From contig JAZBQD010000015.1 in the NCBI GenBank assembly GCA_036583965.1, forward strand, positions 19,720,310 to 19,784,309: a stretch of DNA of 64,000 nt, read 5' to 3'. Of this stretch, positions 1-16,800 are shown piece by piece. The stretch's first letter is position 1. Each line of letters begins with the position of its first letter. The notes under the pieces were generated by a model. That model saw nothing but the letters and a program-made list of their open reading frames with translations. It was not told the origin of the DNA and made no database searches. The position numbers and the translations under genes were made by a program. Source of the stretch: Prunella strophiata (lineage: Eukaryota; Chordata; Aves; Passeriformes; Prunellidae).

Positions 1-1530
1 CAGCATGGCTGGCTTTGGTTTTTATTACGGAAGGTTCCATGTGTATTTAGCTGAAGATAAATTTACTGGAAGTTTACCATGTAAATTATGTAGATCCAAA
101 ACAGCAGTTTCTGCCTTTGGAGGGTGCTTACTGAGGTTTGTGTGTTTTGTGGTACACAGAATGAATTTAATGGAACACTGAGTTAACTCTACCCCCCTGG
201 GTCCAAAATATATTGTGAAGACATGGAAGCATCATAAAAGAGAAAAAGCTGTGCATGTACTACCCTGGATTAGTGTGCTCTGGGCCCAGAACAGCTTCCT
301 GGTGCTTCAGGATAAATGCAAGGGCAGGCTGTGAGCATGTGCACAATCACTCACTGTATGGTAGCTGACGTTCTGTAAGTTCACACCACAGCTCAGCTCA
401 CAGTAACTTGTTTGTGTTCAGATACCTTAAAACCATCGTCCAAGCCAGTGAAAACATTGCAGTTCTTCAGAGACAAAATGCCAGCTGTGTAACTTGCAGC
501 AAATCTCACACACCATCTTGCAGTTGGGCAAGCCCCAGTGCCCCCCTCACTGCAGGTGTCCTCCCCTGGTGTCTGCAACAGCAGCTACAGGCAAGAGCTA
601 CCCCTCCGAGGGATGCCTGGGGGAATTCTTACAGCCTGTTCAGAAAAGAAAATTAGATTTAATTCTAAATAGCTGAAATGAATTTATCATCTCAGATTTA
701 ATGGGTTTTTTCCCTTTTAATTTCTGGGAGGAGCAGAGATTTTTGCATGTTGTACATGCTTTTCATGAGTTTTTTATGTCATTAATGTAAAATTGGTTTT
801 GTAATACAAACATTACTATTGTTTCTCTTTAGAATGTGTACAATTTTAAAAAATATTTGAGTATGTCACTTGCAGCATTTTCAAGAAAATACTTAAAACA
901 GTGAAGCTTATGGTCTGCTGGCATGATCGGTGTTGTCACTTACCAAACAGCTGTGACATCATTGTTTCACTTTTGGAAAGCCTAGGCATTTCAACCTGCC
1001 TCATTTCTGTACCTTCTAAACTGTTTCATATATCTACCTTCTAACCAACACCAAAGTGATTCTGTATATCTGAAAGGCTAAATCCAGGAGAATTATTTTA
1101 TTGGAGCAATGAAATTAAGTGTTGTAATTGTAAAATTATTTAGTGTCTGCATCTTAGGAGTGGAGACCAGTCATAGATATTACACTGAAATCCAGTCTAT
1201 CAAGAAGCAAGAGAGGGAAGGAGAGCTTAGATAGTCTGGTTTTGCTCAGTTATTCATAATGAGGTATTTGACACTTACCACATTGTCTAGGTCACAGTTA
1301 AGTCACCAGGAGTTTATTGAGAGACAAGACTGTAACAGCAGAGCATCCTATTCTGCAGTCAGGTTTACAGGAGTTCATTTTATGTGTGTTTTCTGAAGGC
1401 TAAAGCTAACACCTGATTTTACTGTCTTAGAACTTTATCTATAAAGCCTTCTAAAAAAATTGTGTATCATAACACCATGTAAAATACCTTAAAGAGATTA
1501 ATGTTCAATAAAATAACCCAGATTTTTTTT
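1..1530 (+). other. Probable 3'UTR/tail of the plus-strand neighbour (SLC25A32 expected)
   Basis: No coding exon is recognisable here. A plus-strand AATAAA lies at 1507-1512, just before the CTHRC1 poly(A) signal on the other strand. In vertebrates CTHRC1 and SLC25A32 (mitochondrial folate/FAD carrier) are arranged tail to tail, so this AT-rich stretch is most simply the distal 3'UTR of that gene. This rests on synteny plus one hexamer; no protein evidence is present in the window. Confidence 0.35.
1507..1512 (+). promoter_or_regulatory. Candidate poly(A) signal, plus strand
   Basis: AATAAA on the plus strand, followed within about 15 bases by a T-rich stretch. It would serve a plus-strand transcript converging on CTHRC1. 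A lone hexamer in AT-rich DNA can occur by chance. Confidence 0.4.
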
Positions 1531-1553
1531 GTAAAAGGTCTTATTTATTTGAT

Positions 1554-1559
1554 ACAAAA
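1554..1559 (-). promoter_or_regulatory. CTHRC1: CTHRC1 poly(A) signal
   Basis: AATAAA on the minus strand about 265 bases beyond the CTHRC1 stop codon. It implies cleavage near 1525-1545 and a short 3'UTR. It sits about 40 bases from the opposing plus-strand hexamer. Confidence 0.6.
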
Positions 1560-1822
1560 AGTTATGGTTAATTCTAAAAACAGTGGTGGTATTACATCAA
1601 AAAAGAAATTTAAAATGTTAATGAACTTGGTTTTGATATTTGTATTCTAAAACGATTATTATAAAAAACCTATGTCATGTGCAAAAACAGACAAAGGCTT
1701 CAGATGCAAGGCTTTGGTGCCTTTCAGTCCAGTACTTGCATCCAACTCTATTGAAATAAATTCTGAAAAAATCATACAAAATTAAAAAAAAAAAAAAAAG
1801 GTATTATAAAAGGGGAGGGAAG

Positions 1823-7354
<5,532 letters not shown>

Positions 7355-9676
7355 CGGGGCATCGTGCGGGGCATCGTGCGGGGCATCGTGCGGGGCATCG
7401 TGCGGGGCATCGTGCGGGGCATCGTGCGGGGCATCGTGCGGGGCATCGTGCGGGGCATCGTGCGGGGCATCGTGCGGGGCATCGTGCGGGGCATCGTGCG
7501 GGGCATCGTGCGGGGCATCGTGCGGGGCATCGTGCGGGGCATCGTGCGGGGCATCGTGCGGGGCATCGTGCGGGGCATCGTGCGGGGCATCGTGCGGGGC
7601 ATCGTGCGGGGCACCGTGCGGGGCATCGTGCGGGGCATCGTGCGGGGCATCGTGCGGGGCATCGTGCGGGGCATCGTGCGGGGCATCGTGCGGGGCATCG
7701 TGCGGGGCATCGTGCGGGGCATCGTGCGGGGCATCGTGCGGGGCATCGTGCGGGGCATCGTGCGGGGCATCGTGCGGGGCATCGTGCGGGGCATCGTGCG
7801 GGGCATCGTGCGGGGCATCGTGCGGGGCATCGTGCGGGGCATCGTGCGGGGCATCGTGCGGGGCATCGTGCGGGGCATCGTGCGGGGCATCGTGCGGGGC
7901 ATCGTGCGGGGCATCGTGCGGGGCATCGTGCGGGGCATCGTGCGGGGCATCGTGCGGGGCATCGTGCGGGGCATCGTGCGGGGCATCGTGCGGGGCATCG
8001 TGCGGGGCATCGTGCGGGGCATCGTGCGGGGCATCGTGCGGGGCATCGTGCGGGGCATCGTGCGGGGCATCGTGCGGGGCATCGTGCGGGGCATCGTGCG
8101 GGGCATCGTGCGGGGCATCGTGCGGGGCATCGTGCGGGGCATCGTGCGGGGCATCGTGCGGGGCATCGTGCGGGGCATCGTGCGGGGCATCGTGCGGGGC
8201 ATCGTGCGGGGCATCGTGCGGGGCATCGTGCGGGGCATCGTGCGGGGCATCGTGCGGGGCATCGTGCGGGGCATCGTGCGGGGCATCGTGCGGGGCATCG
8301 TGCGGGGCATCGTGCGGGGCATCGTGCGGGGCATCGTGCGGGGCATCGTGCGGGGCATCGTGCGGGGCATCGTGCGGGGCATCGTGCGGGGCATCGTGCG
8401 GGGCATCGTGCGGGGCATCGTGCGGGGCATCGTGCGGGGCATCGTGCGGGGCATCGTGCGGGGCATCGTGCGGGGCATCGTGCGGGGCATCGTGCGGGGC
8501 ATCGTGCGGGGCATCGTGCGGGGCATCGTGCGGGGCACCGTGCGGGGCATCGTGCGGGGCATCGTGCGGGGCATCGTGCGGGGCATCGTGCGGGGCATCG
8601 TGCGGGGCATCGTGCGGGGCATCGTGCGGGGCATCGTGCGGGGCATCGTGCGGGGCATCGTGCGGGGCATCGTGCGGGGCATCGTGCGGGGCATCGTGCG
8701 GGGCATCGTGCGGGGCATCGTGCGGGGCATCGTGCGGGGCATCGTGCGGGGCATCGTGCGGGGCATCGTGCGGGGCATCGTGCGGGGCATCGTGCGGGGC
8801 ATCGTGCGGGGCATCGTGCGGGGCATCGTGCGGGGCATCGTGCGGGGCATCGTGCGGGGCATCGTGCGGGGCATCGTGCGGGGCACCGTGCGGGGCATCG
8901 TGCGGGGCACCGTGCGGGGCATCGTGCGGGGCATCGTGCGGGGCATCGTGCGGGGCACCGTGCGGGGCATCGTGCGGGGCATCGTGCGGGGCATCGTGCG
9001 GGGCATCGTGCGGGGCATCGTGCGGGGCACCGTGCGGGGCATCGTGCGGGGCACCGTGCGGGGCATCGTGCGGGGCATCGTGCGGGGCATCGTGCGGGGC
9101 ATCGTGCGGGGCATCGTGCGGGGCATCGTGCGGGGCATCGTGCGGGGCACCGTGCGGGGCATCGTGCGGGGCATCGTGCGGGGCATCGTGCGGGGCATCG
9201 TGCGGGGCATCGTGCGGGGCATCGTGCGGGGCATCGTGCGGGGCATCGTGCGGGGCATCGTGCGGGGCATCGTGCGGGGCATCGTGCGGGGCATCGTGCG
9301 GGGCACCGTGCGGGGCATCGTGCGGGGCACCGTGCGGGGCATCGTGCGGGGCATCGTGCGGGGCACCGTGCGGGGCATCGTGCGGGGCATCGTGCGGGGC
9401 ATCGTGCGGGGCACCGTGCGGGGCATCGTGCGGGGCATCGTGCGGGGCATCGTGCGGGGCACCGTGCGGGGCATCGTGCGGGGCATCGTGCGGGGCATCG
9501 TGCGGGGCATCGTGCGGGGCATCGTGCGGGGCATCGTGCGGGGCATCGTGCGGGGCATCGTGCGGGGCACCGTGCGGGGCATCGTGCGGGGCATCGTGCG
9601 GGGCATCGTGCGGGGCACCGTGCGGGGCATCGTGCGGGGCATCGTGCGGGGCATCGTGCGGGGCACCGTGCGGGGC
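7355..9676. repeat. 12-bp minisatellite, about 193.5 copies (GGGGCATCGTGC)
   Basis: The unit repeats without a single insertion or deletion for 2,322 bases. Only one variant exists, CATCG to CACCG, in 16 units (T to C at 7614, 8538, 8886, 8910, 8958, 9030, 9054, 9150, 9306, 9330, 9366, 9414, 9462, 9570, 9618 and 9666). Fourteen of the 16 lie in the last third. Each unit has two CpGs and one G4 run on the plus strand. Because 12 is a multiple of 3 and the unit contains no stop, several frames on both strands stay open; these are not genes. The array lies where the CTHRC1 promoter or exon 1 would be expected. True length in the genome may differ from the assembly. Confidence 0.98.
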
Positions 9677-9810
9677 GGGACGCGCCGGGGCCGGCGGCAG
9701 CAGCAGCCCGGACCCCGCTCTGGGCGGCAGCGCGGCGATAAATGAAATGAGCCTTTCAGAGCGCGCAGCCCAGCTCCCTCCCCGGGGAGGCCGGGAATTC
9801 CATCCTGTAG
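9677..9810. other. Unique GC-rich bridge between two minisatellites
   Basis: These 134 bases are non-repetitive and CpG-rich, with GCCGGGGCCGGCGGCAGCAG-type sequence and a GATAAATGAAATGAG segment that reads CATTTATC on the minus strand (weakly TATA-like). It may be a remnant of the ancestral CTHRC1 promoter or first exon. Minus-strand reading GLLLPPAPARPAP resembles the hydrophobic part of a signal peptide, but no start codon and no KGKQKA-like follow-on is present, so I do not call an exon. Confidence 0.45.
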
Positions 9811-10855
9811 CCGAGCGAGCCGAGCCGAGCCGAGCCGAGCGAGCCGAGCCGAGCCGAGCGAGCCGAGCCGAGCCGAGCCGAGCGAGCCGAGCCGAGCGAG
9901 CCGAGCCGAGCCGAGCCGAGCGAGCCGAGCCGAGCCGAGCCGAGCCGAGCCGAGCGAGCCGAGCCGAGCCGAGCCGAGCGAGCCGAGCCGAGCCGAGCCG
10001 AGCGAGCCGAGCCGAGCGAGCCGAGCCGAGCGAGCCGAGCCGAGCCGAGCCGAGCCGAGCGAGCCGAGCCGAGCGAGCCGAGCCGAGCGAGCCGAGCCGA
10101 GCCGAGCCGAGCCGAGCCGAGCCGAGCCGAGCGAGCCGAGCCGAGCCGAGCGAGCCGAGCCGAGCCGAGCCGAGCGAGCCGAGCCGAGCCGAGCCGAGCC
10201 GAGCGAGCCGAGCCGAGCGAGCCGAGCCGAGCGAGCCGAGCCGAGCCGAGCGAGCCGAGCCGAGCCGAGCGAGCCGAGCCGAGCGAGCCGAGCCGAGCGA
10301 GCCGAGCCGAGCCGAGCCGAGCCGAGCCGAGCCGAGCCGAGCCGAGCCGAGCGAGCCGAGCCGAGCCGAGCCGAGCCGAGCCGAGCCGAGCCGAGCCGAG
10401 CCGAGCCGAGCCGAGCGAGCCGAGCCGAGCCGAGCCGAGCGAGCCGAGCCGAGCCGAGCCGAGCCGAGCGAGCCGAGCCGAGCCGAGCGAGCCGAGCCGA
10501 GCCGAGCCGAGCCGAGCCGAGCGAGCCGAGCCGAGCGAGCCGAGCCGAGCGAGCCGAGCCGAGCGAGCCGAGCCGAGCGAGCCGAGCCGAGCGAGCCGAG
10601 CCGAGCGAGCCGAGCCGAGCCGAGCCGAGCCGAGCGAGCCGAGCCGAGCGAGCCGAGCCGAGCGAGCCGAGCCGAGCCGAGCGAGCCGAGCCGAGCCGAG
10701 CCGAGCCGAGCGAGCCGAGCCGAGCGAGCCGAGCCGAGCCGAGCCGAGCCGAGCGAGCCGAGCCGAGCCGAGCGAGCCGAGCCGAGCGAGCCGAGCCGAG
10801 CCGAGCGAGCCGAGCCGAGCCGAGCCGAGCCGAGCGAGCCGAGCCGAGCCGAGCC
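9811..10855. repeat. GAGCC/GAGC mixed-unit minisatellite
   Basis: About 1,045 bases made only of GAGCC pentamers and GAGC tetramers. Tetramers are separated by runs of pentamers; in the parts I parsed the run is never shorter than two (the first runs are 4, 3, 4, 2, 4, 6), and near 10520-10620 a regular 14-bp period (two pentamers plus one tetramer) prevails. The plus strand has no T at all across the array, so no stop codon is possible in any frame of either strand. CpG-dense. Confidence 0.97.
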
Positions 10856-13800
10856 TGAGCTAGCTTGTAGCGAGCCCGGCGGCGGCAGCGCTGCGGGGCC
10901 ATGCCCGGCTCTCCTCTCCTCCCGGCTCTCCCTCCTCCCGGCTCTCCCGGAGCCCCAGGCAGTTCGTTCCCTTCCACGTCTCCAGGTGTTTGCTCGGCAC
11001 TCGGTGGCTCCTTTCCGATGAAGGAGCTGTGTCTGCAAGAAACCGCCTGACGCACAGCGGGATCCTGATGCACCGCGAGGGGAAACTGATCAAGTATCAG
11101 CTGGGCATCAGTCACAGATTTAATTTTAACAGAAGTCAAGGTAAGGATACAAAATCCATCTGAACAACAGAGGAGTTTGGACTTTTTCGAAAAACCTCGT
11201 ATTGCTAGACTGAACGTTGCCAATTTAATAATAGAAGGAAAGTTCTTGGCTACCCAGTGTAAACCATCCCATACTGCTTTCATTCGAAATCATACTGCTT
11301 TTCATCATTCTAGAATTGAAAGCATTGTAAAATAAAGGATGTGACACGTCCTCAAGAATTCAAAATAGAAATAACAAATGTTAGAGAGGTAGCTTCTGTA
11401 TACTGCAAACTTCGTGGGATTTGTAGAGGTAGAGTTTCTAGAAGGGGGAGATAAGCTTCAAAACTTTTTCTTTTTTTTTTTTCTTTTTTTTTTTCCTGAA
11501 GTATTCAACAAAACCACACATTTCTCCTGCAGGAAAGAATGCTACAAGAAGTTGAGTCATTCAAACAGGCTGCATGGAACCACATTTTTGTGTAGACTGA
11601 ACCCTTTCATGTAGCTCTGCACTTTAAGCCACTTCTGCCTTTCTCCGGTTTTGCACGTCTGTGCTGGTGGCTGTGCAGTGAAGTGAGAGCTAAGCCCAGG
11701 TCAGTGACGCTGCTGTCATCAACCCCACCACGCTGTGCTGGGAGCTGGGACTGATGTCAGCCACACTGCTGAGGTGAGGGCTCCCACCTTGTGAAGAAGG
11801 GCAGCATTACACCCTGCCACTTCAAAAAAACAGCTGGTAAATAACAATGGTTCCCTAAACCAGCTGGGAAAGTTTATGGAATGATGTAAATCCTTAATTG
11901 TAACAATTGCTTTGGTGACAGCCTCAGTCAGCATCCACAAACCCACACGGGCAGAGGCTTCATTGAGCAATTGCTCAGTGCTGTCAGCAAACCCCGCTGC
12001 CTCTGGCCTGGGCCGGTGGCAGCGCTGTGGAGGCGGTGATGTTTGATTTCTGTGTCACCTGCATGTTCACACAAGCGTCCTCACCAAGGGCTGGGGATCC
12101 TCAGCATCAACACTGGCTGTTGCTAAGGTGTGTCCCTTCACAGGGTGCCAAACTTCTGCATTACAGAATTAATTTCCTCAGGCAAGGTGCAGCAGCTGAA
12201 GTACACAGTACAGGAGCAGCACTGAATGCCTTCCTAAGGCAATCACTCAGGGTTTTAGAAAACAAAGTTTGCATGGACATTCACAATTATTTCCCCACCT
12301 GGGTTTGCTCACCATATATTTGAGTGGGGTTTAGAAGCTTTGAAATTCCAAATGGCTTTGCCAGAGGAAGAAAACTGAGGAGCACTGTAACAGAAGGTCT
12401 TAGCAAGCAACAGTGGGACATCTGCTTTGAGCTCTGGTGAGTGCATTGTGCAGTTCCTAGCACTCATTTGACTTGCAGTGTGCATTTCCATCTGGAAAAC
12501 AGAAATGTCAACATCCTCCTTAGCCTTTTTCAGCCCAAGCAAGCCTTGCCATCTGTTAGGCTTATGCTCTGTGGGCTTCTGATATATTAAAATGCTTCTG
12601 AGGGCACCAACCACTGACAAATGCTGGTGAGATACTCAAATTGAATCAGAACTACTGATCTACTTTGCCTTAACTATTTTGCACTTAAAAGGAGTGATAA
12701 TAAACTTGCCTGAGCATCCCCTGACCATGATCTAAGGACTGGTAATAAACTTGCCTGAGCAACCTCTGACCACGATCCACATTACATCAACTAGTGATTC
12801 CTTCATTTTATCCATCCTGCCATATGATATAGGCTTTATCTTTTATATAAGGCCTCACAAACATATCAGCAAATATTATGAGTTGTTATTAATGTCACTA
12901 AAATCTCCCAGATGGCCAGTCTGCTCTTGCACAGCCTGGGCAGGCTCACCAAGGTCACCATGGCACAGTCAATGCATCTTGCACCACAGATGCTCATAGC
13001 TGAGGCTGATGGCATGAGTGCAGTCTCTCTGCTGCAGCTTGAGCTGCTTTCCCCCTCACACAGCCTCTCAGCATCCCAAAAATCCAGACACACAAGTCTG
13101 GAGAGGAGGATGTTCCCATACATGGAACAGAGGAATGTGTTTCCATTTCCCTCAGCTATAACATTATAACATATTTAAATTCAAGGGACTGCCCATGGGG
13201 TCACTGGGTCTCTCTGCCTTTCCTGTCCAAACTATTCCAGTTTATGAGCACTGTTTGTTAGCACATTGGTTTGAATTCAACCAGTAGCTATTTGTTATTG
13301 AATTCAATTGTTATTCAGTCCTTAGTCTTTACAGTGTGAAATAACTGCAGGGAACCAGGAACACTAGACTTAGGTGTCTAAACATTACAGAGGCTGAGGA
13401 TCCTGAGACAAAAGAGGCCCAGTAAAGTAAGTGCCAAGACTTGGACTTTTCATCTGCCTTGAACTCTTATTGCTTTATACATTTCCCTATTCTGAGGATG
13501 TCTGGGGATTTTGGCTTTGGCTGGCAGCCTGATCTCTGCAACTCTCTGGGGAGCATGTTGTTACACCCCGGGTAACAGCAGAGCACTCGAGGTTAACTCT
13601 GCAGTGCTCAGCATCACAACACTCAGCATCCTTGCCAACCTGTCCTTGGTGCTTCTAACTGTGGAGTTCATCATTTAGTTCTTGTTCACTTTATTACTGG
13701 TGTTTTAGGGTGAGTTGTAAGTTGGTGCAAAAGGCTGAGATCAGGGAAAACTGTTGAATTTTTCAAATGGCTCTTTGCAGGCTCCCTGTCTGATCGAGGA

Positions 13801-16800
13801 GACAAAGAGCTGTCTGTACTGCTGTGGAAGAAAACCAAAGTAAGAGCTCTCGGGTAATTTATTACAGATTTAAGAAATTTATTCCAACTGCATCCACCAA
13901 AAAAGCCTTTGGAACTGCATAAAATCAATGGGATTGTGGCCTTAGTCCCTTCTAACACCTCTTAATTTAACTATATTATTCATATAGCATGAATAATATT
14001 AAAAAAAAAATCCAAAACATCTCTCCCTCTGTTTTATTGTTTTACTAGCACAGATATACCTATTAAAAAAAATATTCCAGTAGCTTCTACATAAAATTAT
14101 AAAAGCATTATAGCCACAGCAGTTCTTTGCAGGTACACAAATTAATATGTGAATTTTAAAATCTAATTTGGGGCATGTGCTCACCCTTCAGAAGAGCTTA
14201 TCTGCAGAAGAGAATTCCTGTGTTCACATACATGAAGACAGAATTTTTTGAGTGTGAGAAAAAAAAAAATCCTGACAGTTAATTCTTTATTTCTGAATAA
14301 GCACATGACAGTTCTTAATATTAGTGTAGGGAATGTATTTTTACACAATAGAAAACATGAGAGAATTAACACTTTTTATCACTCATATTAATTATGTTTT
14401 CTATGGAGAGAAATCTTTAACATTGTCTCTGACAAGTCAAGACCAGGACATAGGTCAGATAACAGTGAAAACTTATGGAAACAGTTCCTTCCATTGCCTG
14501 CTGGGGTTTGAGGCAGGTCTGTTTTTTTCTGTCCTAGCTAGCAATTGATTTATAGTTGCATTTGCTTATAGCTGTGTTTCTACAGCAATAATGGAGGCAC
14601 TGAATATTTTAAACTAAACACTATTCACAAACAGTCAGAGAGAGATAAACTTTAATAAAACTATTTGGGAGAACTGTCTGCTCCACTGATAAAGGATAAG
14701 TCAGGACATCCAGATGTTTCCCCAGTGCAAACTTTATGATGGAAAGCCCATACTGTTTCCATTAACTGCTGGTTGCAAATTTCAGACCCTGAAGGGGTCT
14801 GGTCTGTGCCTCTGCAAGTCTGCTCCCAAGAGCAGCTGGCACAATCCCAGCTGCAGTCACAGAAACTTTTGGGGTCTGCAGGGACAGCAGGAGCACATCT
14901 GGTTGAAGCAGGTCCACTTAGATTGGGTTGTTCAAGGACTTTAGAATGGTGAAATTATTTCAGTCCAGTTTAAAAGTTAAATTCACTGGGTGTCCAGTGA
15001 ATCATCACGTGCACGGGGAGAGCTGAGTCCTCAGGAGGAACATTTGCTCATTAGAGTGGCTGGGAATCAGTCAGTGGTAGAAAAATCTCTTGGCTACCTC
15101 ATGAAACCTCAATGAATAGAAAGGCTTATACAGGACTGAAAAGCTAGCTTTCCTTAAATCCTGTGCTAATAAATGGTTATTAGGATGTGAAATACAGTGC
15201 TCCATTCAGACAGGAAGGCTTCTTCAAGTGAAGGGCACGATCTGCATTTTTCATTCATCAAATGCACTGCCAGAAATTTGTGCTTCCAGTTTTGGAAGGT
15301 AGTAGCTCAAATTAGTGATAATCCTGAAATTAAAGGAATAGGCTTGAACTTTGAAAGTTTTATTTTATTTGTGTCCAGCAAGCCCTTTGAAAAGGAGTTC
15401 CTTATGATAAGCAAGATATGAGCAGGGCTGAGGCAGGACTCTGCAGCCCCTCAAGGTGGCTTACAGAAACCAGAGCTAAATAGCCACCATAACAGGCACA
15501 CACAAAATGCACAGAAGCATGTAGATGAAAGATTTGGCCAAAGAAACAAACTATTTGGCACATTTGCACAAAACTCAGAAGAGAGACAGATGAGCAGAGC
15601 CAAACAACAATGGCAGATGGGAACACACTTGATCAGTGCAGCTCTGTTTCTTGGATGTGGTGGTGGAGCTTGAAGCCTGTGGCATTCCTGTCACCTGGCT
15701 CCCCATGCCCACACTGACCTCAGTGAAAAAGTGCCATGGCTTGAGGCAAGCAGGGCTGTGCAGCTTCTGGGCACCACCCCCAGCATCTGCTCACAGATGA
15801 GCCACTGCCACTGAAAGGGCAATGCATGGACAGGGGCTGCTGGGCCAGGCACAGTGAGGTTCACCACAAGTGGCTCAGTGGGGTCATCTTCAGCCCTGAG
15901 GATACTGAAACAGGTAAACTCTTGCACTTAAGGTGTTTTATGTGCTAATATAGGAACCATATTTAGTTATATTTTAAGTTATATTTTCACAGCAGGTGCT
16001 CATCTAACTATGCTTTTGTGAGGCATAACTTAGCATTGGTTTCTTTGCTTCTATCCTTGCTCATAATTACAGCACCTCTTGCTTGATAACAGATCTCATT
16101 TATGAGTTCATAATTTCCCATTATCAAGTGAAGGAACTTTCAGGGCATGTGCCCTAAAAATGCTGTTAAAGTAATATTAATTTTTTTTTATTATTATTTT
16201 TCTTTCGTCTGTGTGTGTTTGTGTATGCATGTGCACTTTCTTGACTTTTCCTGCTGGTTTGGTGACTGTCCATTTCTCTCCATAGAGAACCTCATCACAG
16301 ATATCAGCATCTTTAGGTGTCTTTCTCAGAATAATCTTGCCTACTAAAATTTAAGAAAAAATTTAAGAATAATTTTAGGAAAAATAAATTAATTTGCATG
16401 ATGAGCCCTGACTTCAGCCAGCCCAACACGTTTGCATCTCATCCACCCACTGGCACATCACACCTGTCAGTGCTACATCTCCACATTTCATAGATTCACG
16501 TGTCTAGATTATTTATCCCTGCAGTGCATCCACTTGTTCTTTACTTGGAAGTCTGGATTACAGCCATGCCTGTAGGAATGTGGAAGGAGGAGAGCAAGTC
16601 CCAGATAGGACTGTGTCCAGTGGGCAACACCAGTGACTCAAACCCAGTGCTCAACTGCTTCAGCTTCCTCAAAGCCTCCATCTTCGGTCATTCAAGACTT
16701 ACCTGATTTGGGTCTGGAGGGAATGCTTCCCAGATAGCTTAAGCCTTCAACTAATAAATAATTCACTATTAATTTCTTGTGATCCAGTTTCACGTGGTAA

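Larger units (their letters stand above)
7355..11100. promoter_or_regulatory. Repeat-dominated CpG island, expected CTHRC1 promoter zone
   Basis: The only CpG-dense block between CTHRC1 exon 2 and the end of FZD6. It comprises both minisatellites, the bridge and GC-rich unique flank to about 11.1 kb. CTHRC1 transcription would run from here toward lower coordinates. No transcription start can be assigned from sequence alone. Confidence 0.45.

Noticed and set aside
7355..10855. CRISPR-like regular repeats
   Set aside because: Units are contiguous with no unique spacers, and the genome is vertebrate.
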